DNA of 15,812 nt from Phocaeicola_A sp964481755 (GTDB lineage Bacteria > Bacteroidota > Bacteroidia > Bacteroidales > Bacteroidaceae), in assembly GCA_964481755.1 (NCBI GenBank), contig CAYZVH010000061.1, positions 1 through 15,812 of the forward strand. The letters are read 5' to 3'. Below the pieces are notes generated by a model. It was given only the letters and a program-made list of their open reading frames with translations. It was not told the DNA's origin and ran no database searches. A program made the translations under genes and the position numbers. This document shows positions 7,039-14,943 of the stretch, in pieces; position 1 is the first letter of the stretch, and the number at the start of each line of letters is the position of its first letter.

Positions 7039-9215
7039 TCATTCACCCTTCAAGCCTTCGGCAAAGCCGGCGTAGGTGTGCTTACGATTGTAGTCGCTGT
7101 CCCACAAGCCAACAGGGCAACCGGCTCTCCAACCGGATCCGGTAGGAGAATCCTGGATGCACCACTGGGTGATGCCGTACTGCTGAGCCGTAGGAATAAT
7201 CTTCAAGTACTGCTGAATGATGAACTTGTAGTACTCGGCCATAGCCTTGTGCTGGTCTTCCGTCATGTCGGCGGTCAGCACATCGTTGCCGTTAGCGTCC
7301 ACATAGCTCATGTCCAGCTCGGAGATCTTGATGAGTTTGCCCGACTTAGCCAACAGTTCGAACATCTTGGTCACATGCTCCTTCTTGCTCGCCTGGGTAG
7401 CCTGGTCGGCGTAGCAGGAGACGTGCATCTGAGTGCCGATACCGTCGATCCTAGTCACACCGTCGGACTCCCATACCTCAATCCAATGAATCAAACTCTT
7501 CACCTTGTTGTTGTCGTCCCAGTCAGACTCCAGGTTGTAGTCGTTGACGAACAGTTTCAACTGGTCCATGCCCGTGTAGTACTCGCGAGCCTTGGCAATG
7601 ACGGTGCGCACGTAGTCCTCGTCGCCCATGTAGTCCTGCCAATAGAAGTTGCTGGACGGATCGCCGTTCTCCGATGACCAAAGGTCGTAGTAGCCGTCGC
7701 CGTCGGCATCGCTACCGGAGATGGGCTCGTTGACAGCGTCCCATGCGGTGACGTAACCATCGGTGGCTTCCATCATGCCTTTTATCCAACGGTCCATAGC
7801 CCAAACGAGGGTATCCTTCTTCTCCTGAGCGGTCAAAGGTATGGTGTTGCCGGACTCCTCGATAGAGAACACGATGTTGTCGAAGTAGTACTTGTTGGCC
7901 GGAGCGCTGCTGGTACCTACGTCGAGGTTCCAAGCGATGGTCTTCATGTTGGCGCTAGGCGACTGGTTGGCATTGATAGTCATCGTCTTCTCGAAATGTT
8001 GCCATTCGCTGGTGAAGCTGAGTGAGCATCCGCCGTCCCAGTAGATGTAGCTACCAGGTGTGGAGTGAGTCTGCGACTCGGCGCTGTTGGCCACTGTAGC
8101 ACGATAGTCGAACGACACGAGCACCTTGTCGCCCTCGGCCAACTCGCGGTCAGCGGTGAGGAAGAACTGGGTGTCCCACGAGTTGGTAGCGTTACCGTTG
8201 GAGGTCACCACGTAAGCGCGGCCACCGTCCTTGCCTGCACCGTCCTCGATGTCGCAAGCACCGTTGCTGCCGCCAATGTGAGTGGACGTAGCGCTGGTGA
8301 CCTCGGTACCCTCAGCATCACCGTTGGTGATCATCGAAGTCCACCAGTTCACGGCCATAGCCTCTTTGTGGGTCACCTTCATCCACTCCATCTCGATGTC
8401 GCCAACAAATTTGCCGGACTGTCCGATGATGTGGCTAGTATTAGCGGAGATGCCGCTGAACTCCACGGTCTGATCTTGCCATTCGGTGGTGAAGGTCATC
8501 TCCTTGGAGGAGCTTGTGCTCCAATCGCCCATGACGATGACCAGCGAACCTGCGGAAGAGCCTTTGATGCGGATGGTCACCGTGTAGTCCGAGCCCGGGG
8601 TAGAAATGTTGTCGCCACAGAAGTACTGTGCCCTCCAATTGTCATTCTTCTCCTCATCATTAGAGATTTTCATCGTCGAGCCATCGAACGTGGGAGTGAA
8701 ACCCATGTTGTAGAACGGGAAGGTCTTGTAATCAGCATACTTGATGCTGTAGTCCTCCACCACGTTGGCAGCATCGGGGTCAATCTCTATCTCGCGGTCG
8801 GCGAGCAGAGAGTTCAGATACTTGTTGTTCTGCTGCGAGTGCCAAGCCAGGCAGTGTCCGTAGATGGTGGTACCCGCGTCGCGAGCTGCCGACACGAAGC
8901 TGGAGACGGTGCTGAAATTCATGGTACCGTCGTCGGACACACACGAAGCGTACTNNNNNNNNNNGTCATCTCGTCGAAGTTATCGTTCACCAGACGGTAA
9001 TGCACACCTTTATCTATATAGTCACTTGCCGTGGCACCTATACCGAGTTTCAGGTTGGGGTTGGATTTGTATTCCTTCAGCACCTGATAATCGTTTAAGT
9101 ACTCCATGGAGGCCATGAGAGCAGGTTTCTCGACATCGAACGCCAACGGTTTGTCGTCCACACACGCGGTGGGGAGCACAACCATTGCGCCGATCAGATA
9201 TTTGAAATATTTCAT
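7039..9215 (-). CDS. xyn10C: GH10 endo-1,4-beta-xylanase with two inserted CBMs (interrupted by assembly gap)
   Basis: Surface lipoprotein that cuts the xylan backbone. Residues 1-17 are a signal peptide ending PTA before C18, followed by VDD; acidic residues there favour surface export in Bacteroidota. Residues 30-83 begin the GH10 barrel. Ten Ns follow, then the frame resumes with YASCVSDDG. Counting from the codon at 8940-8938, GHCLAWHSQ is at 28-36. The barrel is then interrupted by two CBM4/9/22-like modules, about 75-195 and 200-365. It resumes with the general acid E405 (WDAVNEP), NDYN at 466-469, QMHVS at 504-508 and the nucleophile E541 (ISELDMSY), and ends with TQWCIQD. With exactly ten Ns the two halves are out of frame; a true gap of 11, 14 or 17 bases restores one protein. 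The missing segment should hold the conserved N-x-M-K motif of GH10. A GH10 split by tandem CBMs is known from Bacteroides and Prevotella xylan clusters. Last gene of the operon, 24 bp after the XusE-like gene. Confidence 0.93.
8955..8964. other. Assembly gap (10 Ns) inside the xylanase gene
   Basis: Ten undetermined bases sit between FDEM-T on one side and Y-ASCVSDDG on the other. GH10 proteins of this group have about five to six residues here, including N-x-M-K, which would need about 17 bases. The Ns are therefore a placeholder of arbitrary length, not a count of missing bases. Confidence 0.95.
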
Positions 9216-9239
9216 AATCTATCGTTTTAGTGTAGTTAA

Positions 9240-10259
9240 TTACCTCATTACAGGACTAAAATACTCAGCCACGGAACCTCTGTCGCGCACTACCAACGTG
9301 TCGGTGGTTACACACTTCACACCTGAATACTCCAAAGTGTAGTTCAGGTAGAGAGCATCGCGGTCTTTGTTTCCCCAGCTGTTCTTCTCACCTTTGGACA
9401 CGAACTGTCCGCTGCCGCTAGCCGTCACACCGGTGGTGCCGGAGGACACGGTGCACTTGCCGTCGGCGTCGAAGGTCATCAGCAGTTCGATGTTAGCGAT
9501 GTTGCCGTCGGCGTCCTTAGCAGGGTGTTCCCACGCGATGGTGTTGAGCGAGCGGGTGGTGATGTCGGTCACCTCCTCGTCCTTCTCCACATACTCCTCG
9601 TGGCGGACAACGGTCTTGTTGATGGCTCCGGTGTAGACATCCTTACCACGGCGGAGGTAGTTGGCGTCGTAGGCGTTCACATACTTCACGGCGTAGAGGG
9701 TGTAGTCCTTGGGGACTGTCTCCCAGTCGGATGAGTTCACACGGTTGGGGCTGGCTACGAGGGGTGTTCCCTGCAGGATGGAGTCGGCACCGTTCACCTG
9801 TGTCATCACCAAGGGGATGACGTAGTTGTTCTCGAGCGACTTGGGGTCGCTGAAGAAGGCGTCGGTCAGCTGCACACCTACGCAACCCATGATCTCACCC
9901 TTCTTGATGACAATCTGGTTGGAGCTGAGCGTGTAGTAGGACGAAGGCATTGCCAGCACCTCGCTGCCGCCCGACTCGAAAAGGAGGTCGTTGCAGAGTG
10001 TGTTGTCCACCTTGATGTCGATGGTCACGTCCTTGGGGTTGCTGTAGACACCACCCATGGTAGCGTAGATCTCGAACTGGTGTTTGTTGTCGAGCTCGGT
10101 AGAGTAGACATCCTCGCCCAGACAGATTCTGCGCACAGGTGACTGATTGGCGAAATAGACAGCCGAGTATTCGAAGTCATCGAAACTCCAGTCGCCGTTG
10201 TCGCACGCAGCGAAGAGTGCTCCTGTTATTGCCAATGCTGTATAAATAAACTTTTTCAT
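9240..10259 (-). CDS. xusE: XusE-like surface glycan-binding lipoprotein (DUF1735 type)
   Basis: Probably an outer-surface lipoprotein that binds xylan and passes it to the SusC/SusD uptake complex or to the xylanase. The signal peptide has its lipidation cysteine at C19 (LFAAC), followed by DNGD, an acidic surface-export type signal. Residues about 30-155 resemble DUF1735: FEIYATMGGVYSNPKDVTID (62-81), MPSSYYTL, a VIKKGE strand, and YVIPLVMTQVNG. A second beta-rich part, about 180-335, may be a DUF5627-like domain; this assignment is from general resemblance only. No catalytic motif is visible. At 339 residues it fits the position between susD and GH10 in this cluster type. The ATG is chosen because the lipoprotein signal starts there. 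Spacers are 27 bp to the upstream SusD gene and 24 bp to the xylanase gene. The symbol rests on gene order. Confidence 0.75.
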   Translation of the reverse strand: MKKFIYTALAITGALFAACDNGDWSFDDFEYSAVYFANQSPVRRICLGEDVYSTELDNKHQFEIYATMGGVYSNPKDVTIDIKVDNTLCNDLLFESGGSEVLAMPSSYYTLSSNQIVIKKGEIMGCVGVQLTDAFFSDPKSLENNYVIPLVMTQVNGADSILQGTPLVASPNRVNSSDWETVPKDYTLYAVKYVNAYDANYLRRGKDVYTGAINKTVVRHEEYVEKDEEVTDITTRSLNTIAWEHPAKDADGNIANIELLMTFDADGKCTVSSGTTGVTASGSGQFVSKGEKNSWGNKDRDALYLNYTLEYSGVKCVTTDTLVVRDRGSVAEYFSPVMR

Positions 10260-10286
10260 CGTAATCTATTTTTAAAAGTTAAACCA

Positions 10287-12077
10287 TTACCAACCCTTGT
10301 TCTGTTTCAGTTCGCTGAACTTCACGGTCTCAGTGTAAGGGATGGGACCATAATACATGTAGTCCTTATAGTCGCGAGTCTCCACGGAGGGCAGCACGGT
10401 GTAGGTGGTACCGGTGATGCTCATTCCCTTGGCCGGCTCGGTGATGCTCTCTTTCCAACGGCGCAGGTCCCAGAAGCGGTGACCCTCGAAGCAGAGCTCC
10501 AGACGGCGCTCGTTGTGGATGAGCTCACGCATCTTGTCCTTGCTCTGCGCGCATTGTGTCAGGTAGGGATCGTCCGTACCCACGCATATGCCTGCACGCT
10601 CGCGGATAGCCTTGATGACCTGGTAAGCGGAGAATCCGTTGGAGCCACCGCTGGTGGGTCCCCAAGCCTCGTTAGCAGCCTCAGCGTAACCAAGGAAGAT
10701 CTCGGTGTAGCGGATGAACGGCTTGTAGTGGTAGGCCTTGGTTGTGGAGTTCGGGTTGGCGTTCACGCTCTGGCAGAGGAGCTTCTTCATGTAGTAGCCC
10801 GTGCGGGTGGATGTGGAAGTCTTGTTCAGCGCGTTGTTGTCCGTTCCGTCGGCAGCGGTGTTGATGACCGTGTTCTGCGGGCCGGCTGGCTGTCCATTAT
10901 ATATAATGTAGAGAGCCAAACGCGGGTCGCGGTTCGCATAGGGGTTCTGTGCGTCGTAGCCACTGTTAGCGTCGGTGATAGGATAGCCGTTTGCCATGGG
11001 GAACGCGTCCACCAGGTTCTGTGTGGGGTTCACACGTCCGCTACCGAAGAGAGTAGGAGGATAGTGTGTAGCCTCGAGGCTGGAGGACTCTTCCTTGTTG
11101 GCACGCCAGAGAATCTCCTTGGGGTTGTAGCCGGCGGTGAAGTTCTGGATGGCAGAACCGTCGGTGTACCAAGTGTTACCCGTTGGGTCGAGCTCGGAGA
11201 TGGGGTTGTTGCCCAATCCCTTCAGCACGGTAGCCATGTAGTTGGCGGCTTGCTCCCAAGTGACCGTCGTACCGCTGCTGTAAGCGGGGCTAGCAGCCAA
11301 CAGGGCAGCCTGTGCGCGGATAGCCTTAGCGATGCGGGCGCTCATGCGGTTCTTACCGGTGTCGCCGAACACACGTGAGTACTGACCGGCGGTCACACCC
11401 ATGGCGCGGTATTTAGCGGGTACCTCTGAGTCGCTGGACACTTCGCCGTAGTCCTCGGGGAGGAGTTCGATGGCTTTCTCCACGTCGGCATTCAGCTGGT
11501 CGATGCACTCCTGGAATGTGTTACGCGGGAGGTTGAACTCAGACTCCAGACTCTCAGCCTGCAACACGATGGGGATTCCCAACAGTTGGTTGTCGTCAGT
11601 CCATCCACCCTGGCAGAGCAGCAGGTGATACATGTAGAAGGCACGCATACCGTAAGCATCGCCCTGGAAACGGTCCTTGAACATCTGGGCCACCAGTTCG
11701 TCCTGTGCCCAGTTCACATTCTCGGACACCTCGATGAACTGGTTGAGGTACTGCCACGAAGCGCGGAGGTACTGCCAGTTGCTCATGGGGTTGTTGTTGG
11801 CACGCCAAGCGCCGGTAGCCATCTTGCGGTAAGAGTTGTCCTGGTCGTTGGACACGGCGTCGTCGGTAGCCACATCGTTGAACGACCACGACCCCAGCGG
11901 GTTACTGATGTAGGCATGGCCCAACAGTCCTACCGCCCAAGAGGGGAGTTCTTCCAAAGCGGAAGCGTCTTTATGATTCTCGATGGCAGGCTCGAAGAGG
12001 TCGGAACAACCCGTAGACATCATCACCGCTGTAGCCATCAAAGCATATGCTAATGTTCTTTTTATCTTTTTCATCAT
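10287..12077 (-). CDS. xusD: SusD/RagB-family xylan-binding lipoprotein
   Basis: Outer-membrane lipoprotein that acts as the lid of the SusC transporter encoded just upstream and binds xylan chains. The signal peptide ends STG before C24, followed by SD. The first third carries the TPR-like helical region, with NWQYLRASWQYLNQF near the start and repeated Trp/Tyr-rich helices. The C-terminal SusD region has FIRYTEIFLGYAEAANEAWG, the motif FEGHRFWDLRRWKE at about 530-543, and a terminal NKGW close to the NPGW end typical of the family. At 596 residues it is within the usual 500-650 range. The start could be the second Met (12074) without changing the signal peptide. It follows the SusC gene by 22 bp and precedes xusE by 27 bp, so one transcript is likely. 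The xylan substrate is inferred from the neighbours; the symbol rests on gene order. Confidence 0.9.
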   Translation of the reverse strand: MMKKIKRTLAYALMATAVMMSTGCSDLFEPAIENHKDASALEELPSWAVGLLGHAYISNPLGSWSFNDVATDDAVSNDQDNSYRKMATGAWRANNNPMSNWQYLRASWQYLNQFIEVSENVNWAQDELVAQMFKDRFQGDAYGMRAFYMYHLLLCQGGWTDDNQLLGIPIVLQAESLESEFNLPRNTFQECIDQLNADVEKAIELLPEDYGEVSSDSEVPAKYRAMGVTAGQYSRVFGDTGKNRMSARIAKAIRAQAALLAASPAYSSGTTVTWEQAANYMATVLKGLGNNPISELDPTGNTWYTDGSAIQNFTAGYNPKEILWRANKEESSSLEATHYPPTLFGSGRVNPTQNLVDAFPMANGYPITDANSGYDAQNPYANRDPRLALYIIYNGQPAGPQNTVINTAADGTDNNALNKTSTSTRTGYYMKKLLCQSVNANPNSTTKAYHYKPFIRYTEIFLGYAEAANEAWGPTSGGSNGFSAYQVIKAIRERAGICVGTDDPYLTQCAQSKDKMRELIHNERRLELCFEGHRFWDLRRWKESITEPAKGMSITGTTYTVLPSVETRDYKDYMYYGPIPYTETVKFSELKQNKGW

Positions 12078-12099
12078 TCAAGTCTTTTAATGTTAGCAC

Positions 12100-14913
12100 T
12101 TAAAAGGAAACTTGCACACCCAGATTGTAGAAGCGGGTCTGAGGAGCGGAACCTACGTTCATCTCCAGATGTTTGCGCTCCTTGGCAATCGTCAACAGAT
12201 TGTATCCGCCCAGGTAAACCTTCAGGTTCTTCACCACGCCGTTGCCCAGGATAGTCTTCGGCATGTCGTAGGTGAGCTGCACCATAGAGAGGTTGATGCG
12301 GTCGGAATCGTACATCCAGTAGTCGGAGTTGCGGAAGTTGTTTGAACCGCTCGTGGTGGTCAGACGCGGATAAGTGGCTGTGGCCGCTGTCTCCGGAGTC
12401 CAACGGTTGCGAACTACCTCAGAGTATTTGTCGTCGCCGCTCACCCAGTAGTAGGAGCTGGACTTCATTCCCTGGCCACCGAAGTATCCGTCGGCAGCTG
12501 CGAAGAATGTGAAGTCGCGCCACTTCAATGTGAGGTTGAGACCTGCGCGGAACGGTGTGTTCCAGTCGCCAATGAGCACCTCGTCCTCGCTGTCGATGAT
12601 GCCGTCGCCGTTCTGGTCCTTGTAGCGGATGTCGCCGGGCTTCACTTCACCGAACGACTGCGTAGGAGCGTTGGCGATCTCTTCTTCTGACTGGAAGAGG
12701 CCCATGCTCTCGAGTCCCCACATGCCTGACAATGACTTGCCGACGCGGGTCTGATAGTCGTAGGAGTAAGCCTCGTCGCGCTTCTTGGCCTCTGACTTGT
12801 AGTAGGTACCCGTCAAACCAAGCTGAGCCTCCACCTGACCAATCTTCTTCTTTCCAGTGATGCTGAAATCGAAACCGATATACTTATCCTTCTCGAAGTT
12901 CACGTAGGGAATAATAGAAGAGGTAGGATAACCGGTCTGTGTGAAGTAGATCGGGTAGAGCGAGCTTACACGTGCCAAGCCACCATCCATGTCGTACATG
13001 AAGAAGTTGACGTCGAACGAGAGGGCGTGGTTCCAGAGTGAACCGCGTACGCCGGCGTTGAACTCTTTACGCTCAACGAAGGTCATCTCGTTGTTGTCAC
13101 CGCGCTGGAACTCGGTAGCGGACTCACCGCCGAGGTCGGCCCATGAGTACCAACCGCCGCGCTGCAGCACAGACTTATAGAGGTAGTAGTCGTTGCCGTC
13201 GCCATCGGTGATGTCGAGGTCCTGCTGGATGATACCACCGGATACGGTCACCATCAAATCGTCGAAAGCGGTGTTCTTGAAGAACTCCTCACCGGTCGGA
13301 CGCCAGCCCAAGGTCACTGTGGGCGAGAATCCCAAGCGGTTGCTGCTAGGCAGTTTGGCTGAGTAAGGCAGAGCCGCACTGAAATCGAAATAGTATTTGT
13401 GCTTGTAGTTGTACGAAGCCTGCAAGCCCAAGTTAGCGTTGGACGTACGGTGGTAAACGCCGTTCTGCTGTGTCTGCCAGATGTTGCCTACAATCATACC
13501 GAACACGTTGTGGTCGGCGTTGAAGGTGCGGCTGTAGTCGAACTGAGCGCTCACGTTGTAGGTGTAGCGGTAAGAGGAGTTGCTGATGTTCTCGCTGCCG
13601 CTCTTCTCATCCTCGCCATACTGTGTCACACTGCCGATCTCGTCTTTGCCGTTGTAGTTGACCCATGTGGGAGCGAAGGTTGCGTAGCTGTTGGAGTAGC
13701 CTTGGTTGTAGGTTGCTGCGTAGTCGATACCGTAACGTGCCCGGAAGAACAGACCCGGAGTGAGGTTCTGCAGGTCGAGATTGAAGACGGTGTTGAACTG
13801 GAACTGACGGCTCACGAACTTGGAGTCACCAGCCGCATAAGCGTCAGCAACGGGGTTAGTCGGGTCGAGCTGTGTGCCGCCCAGGAAGTACTTACCACCA
13901 ATCAGATAGTTGCTGGCGTTGATGGTACCCAGCGTGTTTGAGTCGCCATCGTCGATGTAGCTCAACGGGATGAGCGGGGACACGCGGTTGGGACGCAACG
14001 TGGCCGCGTCTCCCCACCAGTCGGTGGAAGCTGTGTAAGCGTCGTAGAACGTCACGTTGGCATCGGCCTGAGCGGTCAGGTACCTGTGAAGTTTCATGTC
14101 GATGTTACCACGAACGAAGAAGCGGTCGGTGTAGTTGTCCTCGGTGTTGCCCACCTTCAGGAGCGAACCTTCGCGGTAGTAACCCAAGGTGGTGTAGTAC
14201 TGCACCCGTTCGCTACCACCCGATACCTCAGCCACAGCCTCGGAACGGTTGTAGGTGTCCTTCAGGTAGTCCGATGAGTACATGTCCAAGTCCGGATAGC
14301 GGTAAGGGTTCTTGCCCGATCCGTGGTTGTAGATGTCCGCGTCGCTGTAGAGCGTTGTCAGACCATCGTTGGCGCGAGCCTCGTTGTAGAGGGTCATGTA
14401 TTCGGCCGAGCCCAGGTATTTCGGGTACGACTTGGCGAAGTAGAAACCTGTGTTGGCTCTCACGTTGATGCGGAGGTCGCCCTTCTGACCACGTTTGGTG
14501 GTGATGACGATGGCACCTTTGGAAGCACGGCTACCATAGAGCACCACGGCCTGAGCGCCTTTGAGCACTGTCACTTGGGCAATCTCGTGCGGGAGGACGT
14601 TGTTGGCGTCGCGCACCATACCGTCGACAATCACCAGGTAACTGCCTGTTCCCCACAAGCCATTGTTCAAACCGGCAACCATGGTACCGATGAGCTGTTC
14701 ACTATAAGTGGTATAAGCTTTATCCGCCAGCTCTTCCATATCCAATACAGAAACGCCTCCCAACAGGTCTTGTTGGGTAGTGGTGCGGAATGCAACCTGT
14801 ACTTTACCCAGCGAATCAGCCTCGGCTTCTGCCCAAGCTACCTGTGCGGAGCAAGGCATCCATCCCAAAGCCAATGTGGTGCAAACTACAAAGCTTTTAT
14901 ATAAATGTTTCAT
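12100..14913 (-). CDS. xusC: SusC-type TonB-dependent outer-membrane transporter, compact form
   Basis: Outer-membrane beta-barrel that imports xylooligosaccharides using TonB energy, paired with the SusD encoded 22 bp downstream. The signal peptide ends at about A23 (PCSA). The mature protein starts almost at once with the region that usually follows the TonB box (KVQVAFRTTTQQDLLGGVSV, 37-56). The plug then has QLIGTMVAGL, VIVDGMVRD, VTVLKGAQAVVLYGSRASKG and AIVITTKRG, all recognisable SusC landmarks. The rest is alternating beta-strands ending in a C-terminal Phe (VQVSF). At 937 residues it is short for SusC proteins (commonly about 1000-1100). It lacks the N-terminal carboxypeptidase-regulatory-like domain, and the plug has no RIRG-type segment before VIVDG. 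The barrel looks complete and has no stop or frameshift, so this is a variant, not a broken gene. Confidence 0.92.
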   Translation of the reverse strand: MKHLYKSFVVCTTLALGWMPCSAQVAWAEAEADSLGKVQVAFRTTTQQDLLGGVSVLDMEELADKAYTTYSEQLIGTMVAGLNNGLWGTGSYLVIVDGMVRDANNVLPHEIAQVTVLKGAQAVVLYGSRASKGAIVITTKRGQKGDLRINVRANTGFYFAKSYPKYLGSAEYMTLYNEARANDGLTTLYSDADIYNHGSGKNPYRYPDLDMYSSDYLKDTYNRSEAVAEVSGGSERVQYYTTLGYYREGSLLKVGNTEDNYTDRFFVRGNIDMKLHRYLTAQADANVTFYDAYTASTDWWGDAATLRPNRVSPLIPLSYIDDGDSNTLGTINASNYLIGGKYFLGGTQLDPTNPVADAYAAGDSKFVSRQFQFNTVFNLDLQNLTPGLFFRARYGIDYAATYNQGYSNSYATFAPTWVNYNGKDEIGSVTQYGEDEKSGSENISNSSYRYTYNVSAQFDYSRTFNADHNVFGMIVGNIWQTQQNGVYHRTSNANLGLQASYNYKHKYYFDFSAALPYSAKLPSSNRLGFSPTVTLGWRPTGEEFFKNTAFDDLMVTVSGGIIQQDLDITDGDGNDYYLYKSVLQRGGWYSWADLGGESATEFQRGDNNEMTFVERKEFNAGVRGSLWNHALSFDVNFFMYDMDGGLARVSSLYPIYFTQTGYPTSSIIPYVNFEKDKYIGFDFSITGKKKIGQVEAQLGLTGTYYKSEAKKRDEAYSYDYQTRVGKSLSGMWGLESMGLFQSEEEIANAPTQSFGEVKPGDIRYKDQNGDGIIDSEDEVLIGDWNTPFRAGLNLTLKWRDFTFFAAADGYFGGQGMKSSSYYWVSGDDKYSEVVRNRWTPETAATATYPRLTTTSGSNNFRNSDYWMYDSDRINLSMVQLTYDMPKTILGNGVVKNLKVYLGGYNLLTIAKERKHLEMNVGSAPQTRFYNLGVQVSF

Positions 14914-14943
14914 AAATCTTTCGTTTTTATTGATTACAAAAAA

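Noticed and set aside
7039..8940. Separate xylanase gene starting at a GTG at 8940
   Set aside because: The upstream codons in the same frame read YASC, which continues the GH10 pattern, and the part before the Ns supplies the missing signal peptide and first strands. The GTG is an internal valine.
8065..9000. Long open frame antisense to the xylanase
   Set aside because: It mirrors a well-supported gene, spans the N gap, and has no domain or start context; such antisense frames are common in GC-rich coding DNA.
7039..9215. Xylanase as a frameshifted pseudogene
   Set aside because: The frame break falls exactly on the ten Ns, and both halves have all expected motifs including the two catalytic glutamates. 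A placeholder gap explains it.
10479..11378. Long open frame antisense to the SusD gene
   Set aside because: Runs opposite a complete SusD-family gene and encodes a low-complexity Val/Gly/Leu-rich product with no recognisable motif.
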